Positions 15,267 through 26,879 of a DNA stretch of 64,000 nt are shown one piece after another. The notes beneath the pieces were generated by a model. The model ran no database searches. It was not told the origin of the DNA and saw only the letters and a list, made by a program, of their open reading frames with translations. The stretch spans positions 1 through 64,000 of the forward strand of contig JABANP010000008.1 of NCBI GenBank assembly GCA_013115135.1. Direction: 5' to 3'. Position 1 is the stretch's first letter; each line of letters starts with the position of its first letter. Both the position numbers and the translations under genes were made by a program. Origin of the DNA: Perkinsus olseni. Its lineage: Eukaryota > Perkinsozoa > Perkinsida > Perkinsidae.

Positions 15267-16204
15267 ATGCGGACTCCACAACTTCAAGTTAGCGTGAATG
15301 TCTACGACTTGGCAGAGTCCAACATGATGCTTCCGTGTTGTGGCGCGCATCATAGTGGAGTTGAGATTATGGGCAGGGAGTACTCCTTCGCTAAAGGAGA
15401 AGGTAGAACCATCATTTCACTATCATCATGTGATTGGGGCCTGGTAGGGGTGTACGACTGTCGGCCCAGGGATGCCCCAGAAGCACGATTCAAGCTGGCA
15501 CTGGATATGGGGTGGGTGTAGTGGGGAGAGGTGATAGCTAAGGGTGATGGGCTGCGTCAGGCGGACGTCTTTGAGCATGCGACAGATCGAGTCGGCCCTC
15601 GACAAGCTGCGGGATGAATTCCGTGGCGATTCTTATCACGTAGTGAAGAAGAACTGCAATCATTTTTCTGATGCCTTTTGTAGAGCGGTGAGTCGACCCA
15701 CCCGTAAGGTCCTGTCACCGCATCACTCCATCAGATTCTGGGTCGAGCACTGCCCGCCTGGGTAAATCGATTGGCGTGGTGGGGGTCGTGGTGTGCATGC
15801 TGCATCCCAGACTATGATGACGACGAGTCCAGCCACAACGCTGGGGCCGGATCTTCGGGTCAACCTCTCCTGCCAGTCCGTCCTCCCATGCGACAGCTCT
15901 TCACTGGTGAGGGAGGCGACGTCTTTAGGTAGCCCCCCTCACCACAGGGTGCTCTTTCTCAGGCCACGGTCATGCGTTAGGAGGCGGCCAGGAGAGCACC
16001 CTGGGTCGGCTCATGAGCTTCTTCCCTCGTCGATCCGAAGGGGTCTCCGAGGGGCAGCTTGCTACAAATGGTAGTGGCCCCGGTGCTACGGCCGGTGAAT
16101 TGCAGAGGTTTCCAGGATCGAGCGACCAACGGGAGTTGCGCCTCCAAGCCATTGAGATGAGACACGCGGGGGGCCAGGAGGGAATGATCGGGGGTGCTGA
16201 ATGA
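15267..16204 (+). CDS. PPPDE (DeSI-type) thiol peptidase
   Basis: Predicted papain-fold isopeptidase of the PPPDE family, whose characterised members (DESI1/2) remove SUMO or ubiquitin from proteins. ATG 15267 opens MRTPQLQVSVNVYDL. The catalytic histidine is His29 in AHHSGVEIMGREYSFA. The catalytic cysteine is in VVKKNCNHFSDAFC (about 15643-15684), which agrees with the family NCNxFS motif. After the catalytic domain come a Trp/Cys-rich LPAWVNRLAWWGSWCACC stretch, possibly a palmitoylated membrane anchor, and a low-complexity tail ending EGMIGGAE with TGA 16202-16204. Four or five exons. Catalytic residues are intact. The specific substrate is unknown. Confidence 0.85.
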
Positions 16205-16343
16205 CAACATGCTGTTTTATACACTTGAAGTAGATCCTTTGGATACGTTTTTGTAAAGGTACGCCGCCAGCTTTGCGTTGTGGTGGCGACGGGCTTAACT
16301 TTGTAGACAGGCTTCCGGTAGTAGTTGTATCAATAATAACCCG

Positions 16344-18460
16344 ATGAGCTCAGACGCACGTACTACTCCGTCTTCACACCATCACCATCATCAGGGCTCC
16401 AGGCCTAGCAGCAGCATTGGCGACCTCAAGGCCGGCACGAAGGTCTGGGTCTTCTATCAAATGCAGAAGAGCCCTCGCGACCCCGCCTGGTTTGCCGTGG
16501 ACACTCATGTGCAGGGCTACAACAGACCTCAGATCGGCTGGAGTGATCGATGGCAGCCGGCTGTTGTCATCAAGGACTTCAAGGAGGATGAGTTCAATCC
16601 CGCCAGACACGACACCTACGTGAAGGTCGGCTAGTGTGACGGAGTTGTGACGACCTCTTGCTGCGACCACCGCCTCTCAGGTCCGATATGAGCACCGTAT
16701 ATGGTTTGATCGGGAGCAGGACGTGTTGAATACCACTGATACGAGGAATATCGAGCAGGCCTACTACCCCTCCGACGTCCGCCTCACAGAGCCTCCGACT
16801 CCTAGCCTTTCCATCTTCGTGGTAAGCCTCAGTGGTAGTGTCATCAATATGCTGCTCTCGATCCTTGATTCCATTATTCACATCATGATAAGCCTTACAC
16901 TGTAGGTCCGCTGGGGCAACCCTAACTTCGGCACAGTGAACGAGTATGACTGGCAGAGCTGGGGCGAGGCTGGCTCTAACGTATCGGACACCTACATCTG
17001 TCATATGATGCAGAAGGGTGTCAGGAAGGTTGCCAAGAACGATTACGAGGTCGCTATTCGCTATACGCTGCTGCTATTTCAGAGCTGCCTCTCTGTAGGT
17101 ACTCAGTGCCTTCGTCACGAGCGCTGATGATCTGAGGAAGATCAGTCCCCTGGCCATCCGCCAGATGCTCACTGGTCGCCATAAAGCAGCGATGTAGCGA
17201 CTACTCGCTTCTTGCCAATCGCTCATCTCAAGCGAAGGTACTTCCTCTGGCCTACTGCCTTCGAGGATAACATCTCTGATGCTGGCGGATACATCGACAA
17301 GGATGCCTTCTTCGAGTTGATGGTCGGCGTGGAGTCAATGGGAGTGCCCACCATGTTCCCTCACCCAAGCCATCTGTAATTAATATCACCATCTGTACGG
17401 TATGAACGTCCTCCTGTTAGGTTGGATACCATCATCTCCAAGACTTTCTACGCTCATCTCTGTACAATACCGGATCTTCATATGCCCCCTACTACTCGCG
17501 TTTCGCGTGGTCATGTTGTTGCATCCCCCGACAGTGCTGCCAGGGTAAGGATTCCTCTCACCCTTCCTTCCCATCACCTACTTGATCAGCTCACTTGGGA
17601 GCGGCTATCGGCTCTGTGTGATATGACTAGTGGCGGAGTACAGAAGAGTAACCCGCTTCCTCGAGGCGCCATCGCCAAGCTTGGATACTCCTGGGAGGCC
17701 GCTGATGTGAGGTAAGATTCTTTCCCGCTTCGGAAGCTCGCACATCCCCATCATGATCACTACAGGACTTGTGATAACATCGGGGAGCTGTCCTACCAAA
17801 TGCTCGACCTATTCGAGCAGAAGGGCTGCAAGGTCGACTCCGTCTTCATCCAGCAGAGGGTACCGGTTGATTTGGAACTACGGATGTTTGTCGTGAACGG
17901 CAAAGTCGAGAGGATTCTCTACACCAGGTGATTTTTTCTTACTCTAACATCTGGTATGTCAACTATCGTTATCAGGTTCCGGGCCGTGAATTCAGCTGGG
18001 CTTTTTGTAGATTTCGAGCACGAGACGAAGACCGCTGACGCGGCCAAGAAGTGGTTCCGCGGCGACGTGCCGAGATTGCAGGAGGTGGAGCGAATTTGCT
18101 TCCACATTATCGATCAATTTTACAAGTGGATGGACACTGAGAGCGTCTACGGCAGCCCGGCCAACCGCTTCGACTTCTTGGTCGGATACGACAGGGATGA
18201 CGGTAAGGAGGAGCCTCAGTTACTACTACCAGCATGCAGCAGTGGCGTCGGTGTCGTCAGGCACGTCAGGCCCAAGCGTCTACCTCGGTGAAGTCGGCGA
18301 GCTGGGCTTCAGCATGGTAGACTTCCCCGAAGGCCCTCGCAAGGTCTTCAAGGAGGTTGGCATCCGATGCCTGAAGACTACCCAGGAGTGTAGCGAGGCC
18401 TCCTGCTGTTGTCGACCGTTCTCTAATTGGAGCCCCAAAAGGAAGCGCAACGAGGAGTAG
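16344..18460 (+). CDS. Conserved protein of unknown function, possible ATP-grasp-like C-terminus
   Basis: Not recognised as a named family. ATG 16344 opens a His-rich leader (SSHHHHHQGSRPSS), then DLKAGTKVWVFYQMQ and WQPAVVIKDFKED. Further exons read VRWGNPNFGTVNEYDW (about 16912), YFLWPTAFEDNISDAGG (about 17240) and TFYAHLCTIPDLHMPP (about 17443). The best conserved looking part is DSVFIQQRVPVDLELRMFVV (about 17838-17897) followed by GKVERILYT and ANRFDFLVGYD. The spacing and the VPxxxELRxFV pattern resemble the nucleotide-binding half of ATP-grasp enzymes, which is only a suggestion. A Cys cluster (CSEASCCC) and the basic SPKRKRNEE end at TAG 18458-18460. It is convergent with the phosphomannomutase gene, leaving a 179-base gap. 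Confidence 0.7.
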
Positions 18461-18639
18461 AGAGGGCAAAGTTGTATCACAACGACGTTATTACGTTACT
18501 GTTACTTAATACCTGTTGTTTACTCTTACCCTACGAGTTTTCAGCACTGACCGTCAAGCCCTGTTGATTTAGTGCTAACGCAACGTTTTCTATGATGAGG
18601 CAGTACAACAGTAGTGAAGAAGAGCATCACAATCTTCTC

Positions 18640-19869
18640 CTATATACCAAACGTTTCCTTAATCTGTTGCATAGCGTCTACGGGGTCCTTCACAGAGTGG
18701 CCTATTGTACCTTCCGGAGCATGAATTTCACCCACGAAAGGAAACACTTCCGTGGTGGAATGACATTATCTTACGTGGATGCTCATAAATCTCGTAGTCA
18801 TTTCCACCTGGTGTGGTCTTGTCTCCAAAAAAGTGAATCTACACAAGACGATCCCGAGATGGTCCGCCCGTCCCTTATAGTACTTCTGCATCCTCAGGAA
18901 GATATCGTAAAACGAAGGTCTTGTCCCATCCCTTAGGGAAGCAATCGACAGATATCTGTCCACCAATGGCGAACTGGACGCCATACCTGAAAGGCAGCAA
19001 CGACAGTGCTCATCATCTCCAACCACGAAGGAGTACTCACTTGCTGAACCGCTTGTCCATCTCCTCTACGAACTTTTGTCGAATTCCGTGCTCCTTGTCG
19101 TACCTGGATAGCGGGTGGGGGCGGACTGCTGCAGTGATAGACGTTACTCATTGAATTGAATCCGTTCTTCCTGCGAGCACTGTCGGCCGATTGGTGAAAA
19201 GTTCAGCATGCCCATGCGGTATCTAGTTTGGAAACAGCGTTGTGATGGGTTACCGGGGTTATCGGTGCTTACTCGACAAAAGTTCCCCGCTTGACAGGAA
19301 GAGTGATCTCGGAAAAATAGCGTAAAACGAAATTAATCATCTCCTGGAGTTTATCCTCGCCAAGGAACTCGGCAAAACTATGAGAGCCAATCTGAACGGT
19401 GTGGTAGTGAAAGTTGTGAAAAAGTTGGTATCACTCGATTACCATCTCCTTTCCCTGGTAGGCCACGATACCGTTCTCAGGGAACGTGTAGTCCACGCAG
19501 TCCCTGCAGTCCGCTGTGAATTGCTCATTGAGCTTGGGTAGGTCAGAGCCGGATACGACGCCAACTGACAATATATTAGACAATCTTCGTTCCGCCGGCA
19601 ATGGCCTGTCCACCGCTATGCATCGGTATTATCCGGTAAATGCTATTCGCCGATTCTACAGTGTTGGATACGTCAACACTACATCGGCCATCATACTGGC
19701 CATCGCCAGATAATTTTCGTCGTCGCCCCCATCGCCTACCCTCAGTACCACTACTACCTTTAGCAACGGTCCTCAGCTTTTGGATAAGTTCCAACATTTC
19801 GGGAGTAGCGGCACCTCGAGGAGCAGTCAAGGTCCCGTCCAGATCGAAGAGAGCATATTTAGCCGCCAT
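18640..19869 (-). CDS. PMM: Phosphomannomutase
   Basis: Interconverts mannose-6-phosphate and mannose-1-phosphate, feeding GDP-mannose for N-glycans and GPI anchors; a cytosolic HAD-superfamily enzyme. The start complements 19867-19869 ([19 protein letters not shown]), with nucleophile Asp9 and acid/base Asp11 in DLDGT. Later exons read [30 protein letters not shown] (19431-19613), [12 protein letters not shown] with [10 protein letters not shown] (about 19280-19400), [19 protein letters not shown] (about 18920-18975), [17 protein letters not shown] (about 18785-18835), and [19 protein letters not shown] near the end. The stop complements 18640-18642. The full order of PMM blocks is present, so the gene looks complete. 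Several small introns; the [10 protein letters not shown] metal/phosphate loop is intact. Confidence 0.93.
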
Positions 19870-20095
19870 GGTAGGCAAGAGAAAAGTAGACAATCGACTA
19901 GCAATTGTTGGTCGTGTGATCCTCCAAAGTAGTCGATTACTCGGGCGCGCGCTTTCTACCGCGACGTCCAAAGATGCATAACTGCTGCTGTTAGTGGGCC
20001 AAGCTTAGTAACAAGTCTCTTCATTGAATACCGTGATTTGTCGCTTCTGATGTTCTCCGCTGGTTAGTTTTCCTACGAGTTTATCAGCCTTCGAA

Positions 20096-20480
20096 ATGTT
20101 GCCGGCCAAGTTGGACGCGTTATCGCCCGCGGTTAAGACCATGTTCACAAGATGTATGGGTGCAGCCTCCCGCTTCAGAGACCCCAATTTCAAGCAGTAC
20201 TTCGAGCGAATCGTAAGTGAGGGTCTTCCGGTCCTCTGGCTCATGCGGAAAGGGTGTTCCTCAGACCAACTCGGACTTCGACCGTTTCGCGGCCCTTGAC
20301 GAGGCGACCCGGTCAGCACAGGAGCCAGATTTCCTCAAGGAGCAGGAGAAAAACTTCGAAATCCTTGATCGACAGAGCAACATCAACAACCTGTAAGATT
20401 TTCCTGCTCGCCTTGTCAACACCCGCCCATTGTCCCTGTGAAGGTACTACAGCGACCACTTCCACACGCATAAGAAGTAG
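20096..20480 (+). CDS. LYR-motif protein, ISD11 (LYRM4)-like
   Basis: Small three-exon gene. ATG 20096 begins MLPAKLDALSPAVKTMFTRC; exon 1 continues AASRFRDPNFKQYFERI. Exon 2 has GVPQTNSDFDRFAALDEAT and ends QEKNFEILDRQSNINNL. The last short exon is YYSDHFHTHKK with TAG 20478-20480. The pattern of a helix, then xxRFxDxNFxxYxxRR-like, then a final helix with LxxxxRQxxIxxLY matches ISD11, the mitochondrial partner that stabilises the cysteine desulfurase in iron-sulfur cluster assembly. The LYR tripeptide itself is replaced near MFTRC. About 110 residues, a little longer than usual. The family call rests on eye alignment only. Confidence 0.62.
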
Positions 20481-20768
20481 AAGATGGGCCCTTCCTTGCG
20501 TATCTTTTGTAACCTGAGGGCAGCGCTTCCAGTCGTCTCCGTCGACCATGACCGCTTCAAACAGTCGACCTTGTATGATGCTCTCGACTAGCAATACTTG
20601 CACTGCGATATACTGCATTTGTTTTCTTCAGTGCCTACCCTCTGATTAAACGGTGTTCGGTGAGTGTACCCTTCACACCTGTACTTTTTCGGTATGCGAA
20701 GCGATCAGTTGTTTGTATTTTGGTTTGAGTCGCGAGTAAATTCATGGGCTGCGTCATTCAGTTTCGGT

Positions 20769-22150
20769 ATGACATCTAGTGAGGTAGATGAGGGAGGCCC
20801 GCAGGAAGAGGGGGATGCCTTTCTACTGTGAGTATCTAGGTGTGCGCTCAATCGTCTAGCGTATATCACTATAATGTGTATGCAATATACTCGACACTCC
20901 CTAGCTCGACACAGAGCTGCACCGGGCAGTTACTGTGGGTTGTTCTGTGTGCAGGTATCGACTGCTCGGGGTCGAACGTGACGCCACTATGGGTGAGATC
21001 CGCAAGGGCTACCTGCTTCGAGCTCGACAGGTTAGTGCCGTTTCGCTGCGAATTGTACGACTTGTCGTGCCGTCCAGTTAGGTTCATCCTGATAAGAACC
21101 TGGACGACCCTCGAGCTCATGAGAGTTTCGTGAAACTTCAGAGAGCTTACAGTATCCTCAGCGATCCTGAACAGAGGAAAAGGTGGGGCCTTCTTTGAAG
21201 GCAAATCAGAATCTCATCTCTGTACGCGGCAGGTATGATGACAGCGGTGGAGACTTGACCATCTTTGAAGATGAAAGCGATGAGTTTAGGGAGGCGTATC
21301 AGTACTACCGCAAGTGAGTGGTTCAGGGCATACATTTGTTGGCGGTGGTGTGGTATAGAATGGCTCGTCAGGTTGTATCCGGTGTTGACGTCTGAAGACA
21401 TTGATGCATTCGCCGCCCGGTACCGGCATTCGGAAGAGGAAATGGAAGACCTTCGAGGCTTTGTTGAAGAGCATAGGTAATTGTTCGGTATCTTGTCGCC
21501 CTCGTGCCTCATTGACACTTGTAGAGGCGACGTGTCTGACCTCCTCGAGTGGATAATCCTGTCAACACCCGAGGATGTGAGCAGATTTGCTGAGTACATT
21601 CGGACGTGGTTAAGTTCTGAGAAGAAAGTGAGACGGGCGGGCTATCACTGCGGATGATCTGCACGTGTTCCGAGTTGTCCGCAAACCCTTACAGTCTTGG
21701 ACAGCCGCAGGGCTGTCCTCACGTCTCGTGTATCATCCTGTTCTGCGTATAACATGGTCATTTACTGTAGGACTTCTTGCCGGCATTCGAGGCATCACTA
21801 CCAAAGCTACGACGTAATGGGAAACGGCTTGCAGCCCAGTCCAGGCAAGAGGCCAAGAAGGCGAAAAGGTGATTTGGTCACGCAGTCGTGGCTGACATCA
21901 AAGCGTACCCCCTTCAGCAGCCCGGAGGAGGACCCTTCGTTGGGGAACCTAACCCTTGCCATACGCCAGAAGCAGCAGGAGCGTCAGGGTGATTTTCTAG
22001 ACGATTTGGAGAAGAAGTAGGGTGTCCTCTTGGGGACTACCGTGCTCTACTGGATTTGTTGTTAGTGTTTCATTGGTATGCTGTAATAGGTACTGCAAGA
22101 AGGCCGGGGGACCTAATTCACAGTCTAAGAAGCGTTCCCGGAACGCGTAG
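20769..22150 (+). CDS. DNAJC9: DNAJC9-type J-domain co-chaperone
   Basis: Type III Hsp40 co-chaperone; DNAJC9 in other eukaryotes stimulates Hsp70 and chaperones histones H3-H4. ATG 20769 opens an acidic leader. The J domain reads YRLLGVERDATMGEIRKGY (about 20956-21015), then the essential VHPDKN (about 21081-21098) and QRAYSILSDPEQRKR. The conserved C-terminal part follows: VLTSEDIDAFAARYRHSEEE (about 21382-21440), GDVSDLLEWIILSTPED, LRRNGKRLAAQSRQEAKK (about 21810-21862), and LTLAIRQKQQERQGDFLDD (about 21949-22005). It ends with the basic CKKAGGPNSQSKKRSRNA at TAG 22148-22150. These post-J blocks are specific to the DNAJC9 subfamily. The next gene starts 128 bases downstream. Confidence 0.9.
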
Positions 22151-22278
22151 CCCTCGCCGTCCGGCGTTATTGAATGCAGCGAGAGCTAATGTGTTGTGTT
22201 GAGGGTTCCACAATGGTCGTCTTCTCGTGCAGCTGGTTCGGTGCCCCCTCGTGTCCAACACCCTTCCCCTCGCCTAAG

Positions 22279-25200
22279 ATGGTTATGTACGTAATTAAAC
22301 GTAACGGCCAAAAGGCAGATGTTCAATTCGACAAGATAACAAAGGTAGGTCGCTGGTTGGCTGGAATGAGTCGACCGCTGTGATATCGTGTGCTGTGCAG
22401 AGGATTCGTCCGTTGACTAAAGGCCTCAACCAAGACTATGTGGATGTGACGCAAATCACACAGAAGGTCGCTGAAGGCATTTATCCTGGAGTTACCACCA
22501 CGGTGAGCTGGGACCTTCTTTTCGAGTCTCGCCTGGTTGTCAAACTCGATGTGCTTTAGGAGCTGGACTCGTTGGCAGCTGAGACATGCGCGTACATGTC
22601 GCAAGTTCATCCAGACTTCTCCACGCTGGCTGCCAGGATCGCCGTGAGCAACCTCCATAAAAATACTGAGGAGAGTTTCTCGAAGACGGTAAGGACCACG
22701 ACACCCTCCACGGCCCGTATGCCAGAGTGGATGAGCTCAGGTCTCGGAGTTGTACCAAATCACCGACAGTCGTGGTCGCCACGCCCCTCTGGTCAGCGAA
22801 GAGGTCTACAACATAGTCACTGCCAATGCCGAAAAACTCGACAAGGTGGGGTCATTCGGAGAGGAAGTGTATTTGCTAGCTGGTGTAATCCTGGCAGGCA
22901 ATCGACTATGAGCGGGACTTCGACTATGACTACTTTGGATTCAAGACGTTGGAACGATCATACCTGCTGAAGAGGCCTTCCGACAAGTCCTGCATCGAAC
23001 GACCGCAGCATATGATCATGAGGGTGGCAGTAGGGATTCATGGCGAAGATGTGGACGCAGCCATAGAGACGTGAGGAGACCGCTGTCTTGCGCTGAGGAT
23101 TTATGTTGTCTCGGTGGGTGATGCTCAGGTATGATCTGATGTCCACTAGAGTGTTCACCCACGCTACTCCCACGCTGTTCAACTCTGGTACGCCTCATCC
23201 GCAGATGTCCAGCTGCTTCTTGTTGTCTATGAAGGAAGACTCCATTGAGGGCATCTACGACACTCTCAAGCAGTGTAAGATGAAAACACCATGTGGCGCT
23301 CACGGTGAAGTACATCTTTTCAGGCGCGATGATCTCGAAGACTGCTGGTGGCATCGGAGTTGCTATCACCGGTATCCGGGCGACAGAGAGCTATATCAGA
23401 GGAACTAATGGATTTTCTAATGGCATTGTACCGATGCTCAGAGTCTTCAACGATACTGCGAGATACGTGGACCAAGGTGGGAGGATAAGGCAGGATGCTT
23501 GGCATTACTGGGGCGTTGTCAGGGAGGGGCGGCAAGAGGAAGGGATCCTTCGCGGTTTACCTCGAGCCGTGGCATGCGGATGTGTTCGAGTTCCTTGACT
23601 TGAAGAAGAACCACGGGAAGGAAGAGCAGCGTGCTCGTGACCTCTTCTACGCCCTATGGGTATGCATATGCTCTTGTTGATTGATTACGAATGACGAGGC
23701 CCTTGCAGATTCCTGATCTCTTCATGAAGCGCGTCATGTCCAACGGGGACTGGACATTGTTCTGCCCCAACGAGGCCCCCGGCCTTCAGGACACGTAAGT
23801 TCAAGGCGAAATGCTCGTCTGGCTCCTCTGGCGTATATTCTTTATTTGTATCCGAAAGAAGTAGATACTCATCGACGATGAGTCATCGTCCTCTATCGTT
23901 TGGTACGGCTTCTCCTTGCTCAGGTACGGTGACGAGTTTGAGGCACTCTACGAGAAATACGAGAAGGATGGCATTGGCCGGAAGACGGTGAAGGCCCAGT
24001 CGTTATGGTTCAAGATTCTTGAGTCCCAGCAAGAGACTGGAATCCCGTATATGCTGTAAGTGGGACCTCCTCCACTGAGTTGCCTTTGATGCTAACGTGA
24101 AATCACAGGTACAAGGATTCGGCCAATCGCAAAAGCAACCAGAAGAATCTTGGCACCATTCGTTGCTCAAATTTATGCTGCGAGATCGTTGAGTAGGTGC
24201 CCACGAAAATGCTAATTGTGGGAGATAGCTCTATCAGGTACACCAGCCCGGATGAAGTAGCCGTGTGCAACCTCGCCTCGATTGCCCTCAACATGTTCGT
24301 CGACAAAGAGACTCGTAAAAGACAGGCCTCGGCTTTTGGCCCGGTATCCTCTCGTTAGGTACCTACGACTTCGATCGTCTCCATCGAGTCACTAAGGTTG
24401 TAACCAGAAATCTCAATAGGGTGAGTCGCATCCTCTGTCTTATAGCTCAAGGTGGTAACTTGAGCTATCAGGTGATTGATCGCAATTATTATCCTGTCCC
24501 TGAAGCCAGGAGAAGCAACATGCGTCACAGGCCCATCGGGATCGGTGTTCAGGCAAGAAGAGCCAGCTACCCTACATCTTCGTTTTCTTGGTTCGTCGTT
24601 GAACATGCTCACCTCAGGGACTTGCCGATGCATTCCTCCTCATGCGATTCCCGTATGAATCACCTGAGGCGTTAAAGCTCAACAATGATATCTTCGAGAC
24701 TATCTACCACGCGGCTTGCGAGGCGAGCATGGAGTTGGCCAAGGAGGATGGGTACTTTGGCTCCATTGCTTCGCTGTGGTCTTTGACGCTCTTACGGCAG
24801 ACCTTATGAGACTTTCCAAGGCAGTCCGGCAAGCGAGGGCCTGCTGCAGTTCGACCTGTGGGGTAGGGACAGCCATACGGTCTTGTCCAATTGCGGCGGT
24901 TAATCCTCCTGGTTGCAGATGTGAAACCAGACTCAGACAGGTGGGACTGGGATACCTTGAAGGGCCAGATAAAGGAGTACGGCATGCGCAACTCCTTGCT
25001 GGTTGCTCCCATGCCCACTGCTAGTAAGTCTTGCTGTCTAAAATGTGCATTGGCGTGAGTTTGCTCATTTCCAGGCACTGCTCAAATCCTTGGTAACAAC
25101 GAAGCCTTCGAGCCTTACACGCAGAATATTTACGTCCGTCGTGTAAGTGTGGTTTTCCCTTCTCGGGGAGCTTCTGGCTGGTTGCATCTGCTCGCCACGC

Positions 25201-26046
25201 AGGTGCTTGCCGGTGAGTTTGTTCAAGTGAATCGACATCTAGTTGATGACCTCATGGAGCTGGGGCTCTGGAATGATGAGATTAAGGATAAGATCATCCG
25301 ACAGAAGGGATCCGTGCAAGGTGTGGAGGAGATTCCAAAGGAAGTCCAGGTCGGTGGGTACCAGTAGTTGCTATGTTGGTGGGTGTCGTGGTGCCTTGCA
25401 GCTTTCCGCGTGTACAGGCACTGTATAAGACGGTGTGGGAGATCAAGCAGAAGAAGATCTTGGACATGGCTGCTGGACGTGGACCGTAAGTTTGCGTACC
25501 AAAATCGCTAATCATTTTTCGTAGTCTCGCCGTTGGTCAGTGGGGAACAGTCCTCGTTATTCACAGATATATTGACCAATCCCAGTCACTGAATATTCAT
25601 ATGACCAATTGTACCAATGCCAAGCTCTCCTCCATGCATTTTTATGGGTGGAAGTTGGGCCTGAAAACTGGACAGTGAGTGCAACAGCGTCGAAGTGTCA
25701 TTCGCCGGCCTTAATTCCCAAAATGATCAGATACTATCTACGTACAAAGGCGGCTGCTGATGCCATTCAGTTCACCTTGGATGCAAAGAAGATTACAGCG
25801 GAGTCTCCTCTGAAGCCGCGGACATCACCTCTTAAACCGCAATATGTAGCACGGAGTCTGGGAGCCAAGCGTCCGCCAATCTTTTTCTCATAAGCTTCTC
25901 GCTTGTTCACACGCATTCTCGATTACCTCGATGTATCGGGTTAATCGTCAATCACAAGCTGTGGTTGGGCGGGTCATCAACCCTCGTCAGATAATCCTGT
26001 TCAGGTGCAGGAAGACGAGGAAGCGTGCATTGCATGCAGCGGCTAG
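22279..26046 (+). CDS. RNR1: Ribonucleoside-diphosphate reductase large subunit (class Ia R1)
   Basis: Reduces ribonucleoside diphosphates to deoxy forms, with the R2 radical subunit. ATG 22279 gives [19 protein letters not shown], an ATP-cone start. About 15 exons cover the whole family: [19 protein letters not shown] (active-site Cys, about 23206-23260), [70 protein letters not shown] (active-site Ser-Pro loop, about 24990-25022), [31 protein letters not shown] and [16 protein letters not shown] separate short final exon (about 26012-26046) encodes [13 protein letters not shown] with TAG 26044-26046, supplying the redox CxxC tail. Without that exon the frame would run on to a TAA at 25891. 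Complete and apparently functional. Confidence 0.95.
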
Positions 26047-26879
26047 TGGTCGTGCGCTCATTGCAGTAGGTCCTCGCGTCGCTCCGCACTGCGTTCATCC
26101 GTTTTTGGTAGGTGATGAAGGCGGAGTGCACGGAGGGCTGCTTTGTGTGATTGAGATTCACTTCTTGGTTTGTTGCCTGTTATACCACAGCCATCAGGAG
26201 CCCCGTTAGTTTTCTTCGTATTTCCATTAGAATTATTCCATCATGCACGCTCAGAATTACTACTAGGGTTAACAGTCAGCGGAGTGTTGAGTTATGTGCG
26301 AGGGCATTCTCGGTGAACCGATTATGAATTTCGATGGTCGACTGTTCATTCGGCGAATAATCGTCCGAGCGTTTGCGAGGGAAGAGGGTTAATAGAGCCT
26401 GGTAGAACGTCGGCACCGCTGTACAGAAAGAGAATCAAAAAGCTAACGAGCTGATTCTCATGATATTCGCATTTACTCTCAAGTGGGCTTCCGATATACG
26501 GATCCGCCTTGCAACTAGCCTCCGAACTCGCGTAGATCGAGTGAGTTGTCAACTCAGGCAGTAGCTGCCTACGAACTGTCCTCAGCTCCGTGCCATCCTG
26601 CTCCACCCATTACAGAGACAACACGTAGGGCTTTAGAAGGAGACTGTAAAAACCGAGCGGTGGTGCCCGCTCTGGGAACCGAATGGGTAAAGAAGCAACA
26701 GTTAAACAGAGATCTCTCGGTACTGAGCGAAAGATGTGAATCACTAGGAGCCAGATAGAAAATACAACGATCCGCGCGGTATCCCGATCTGCGGGAACCT
26801 TTTCATCTGCTATTCTGTAGATTCACAGCGAATAAAATGACCGAATTTTCAAGATGAAGACCCGCGTTTGGAGATCACA
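26047..26879. other. Intergenic region between convergent genes
   Basis: About 830 bases between the 3' ends of the ribonucleotide reductase and the first subtilisin. Only short open frames occur. No RNA gene or repeat is seen. Confidence 0.5.
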
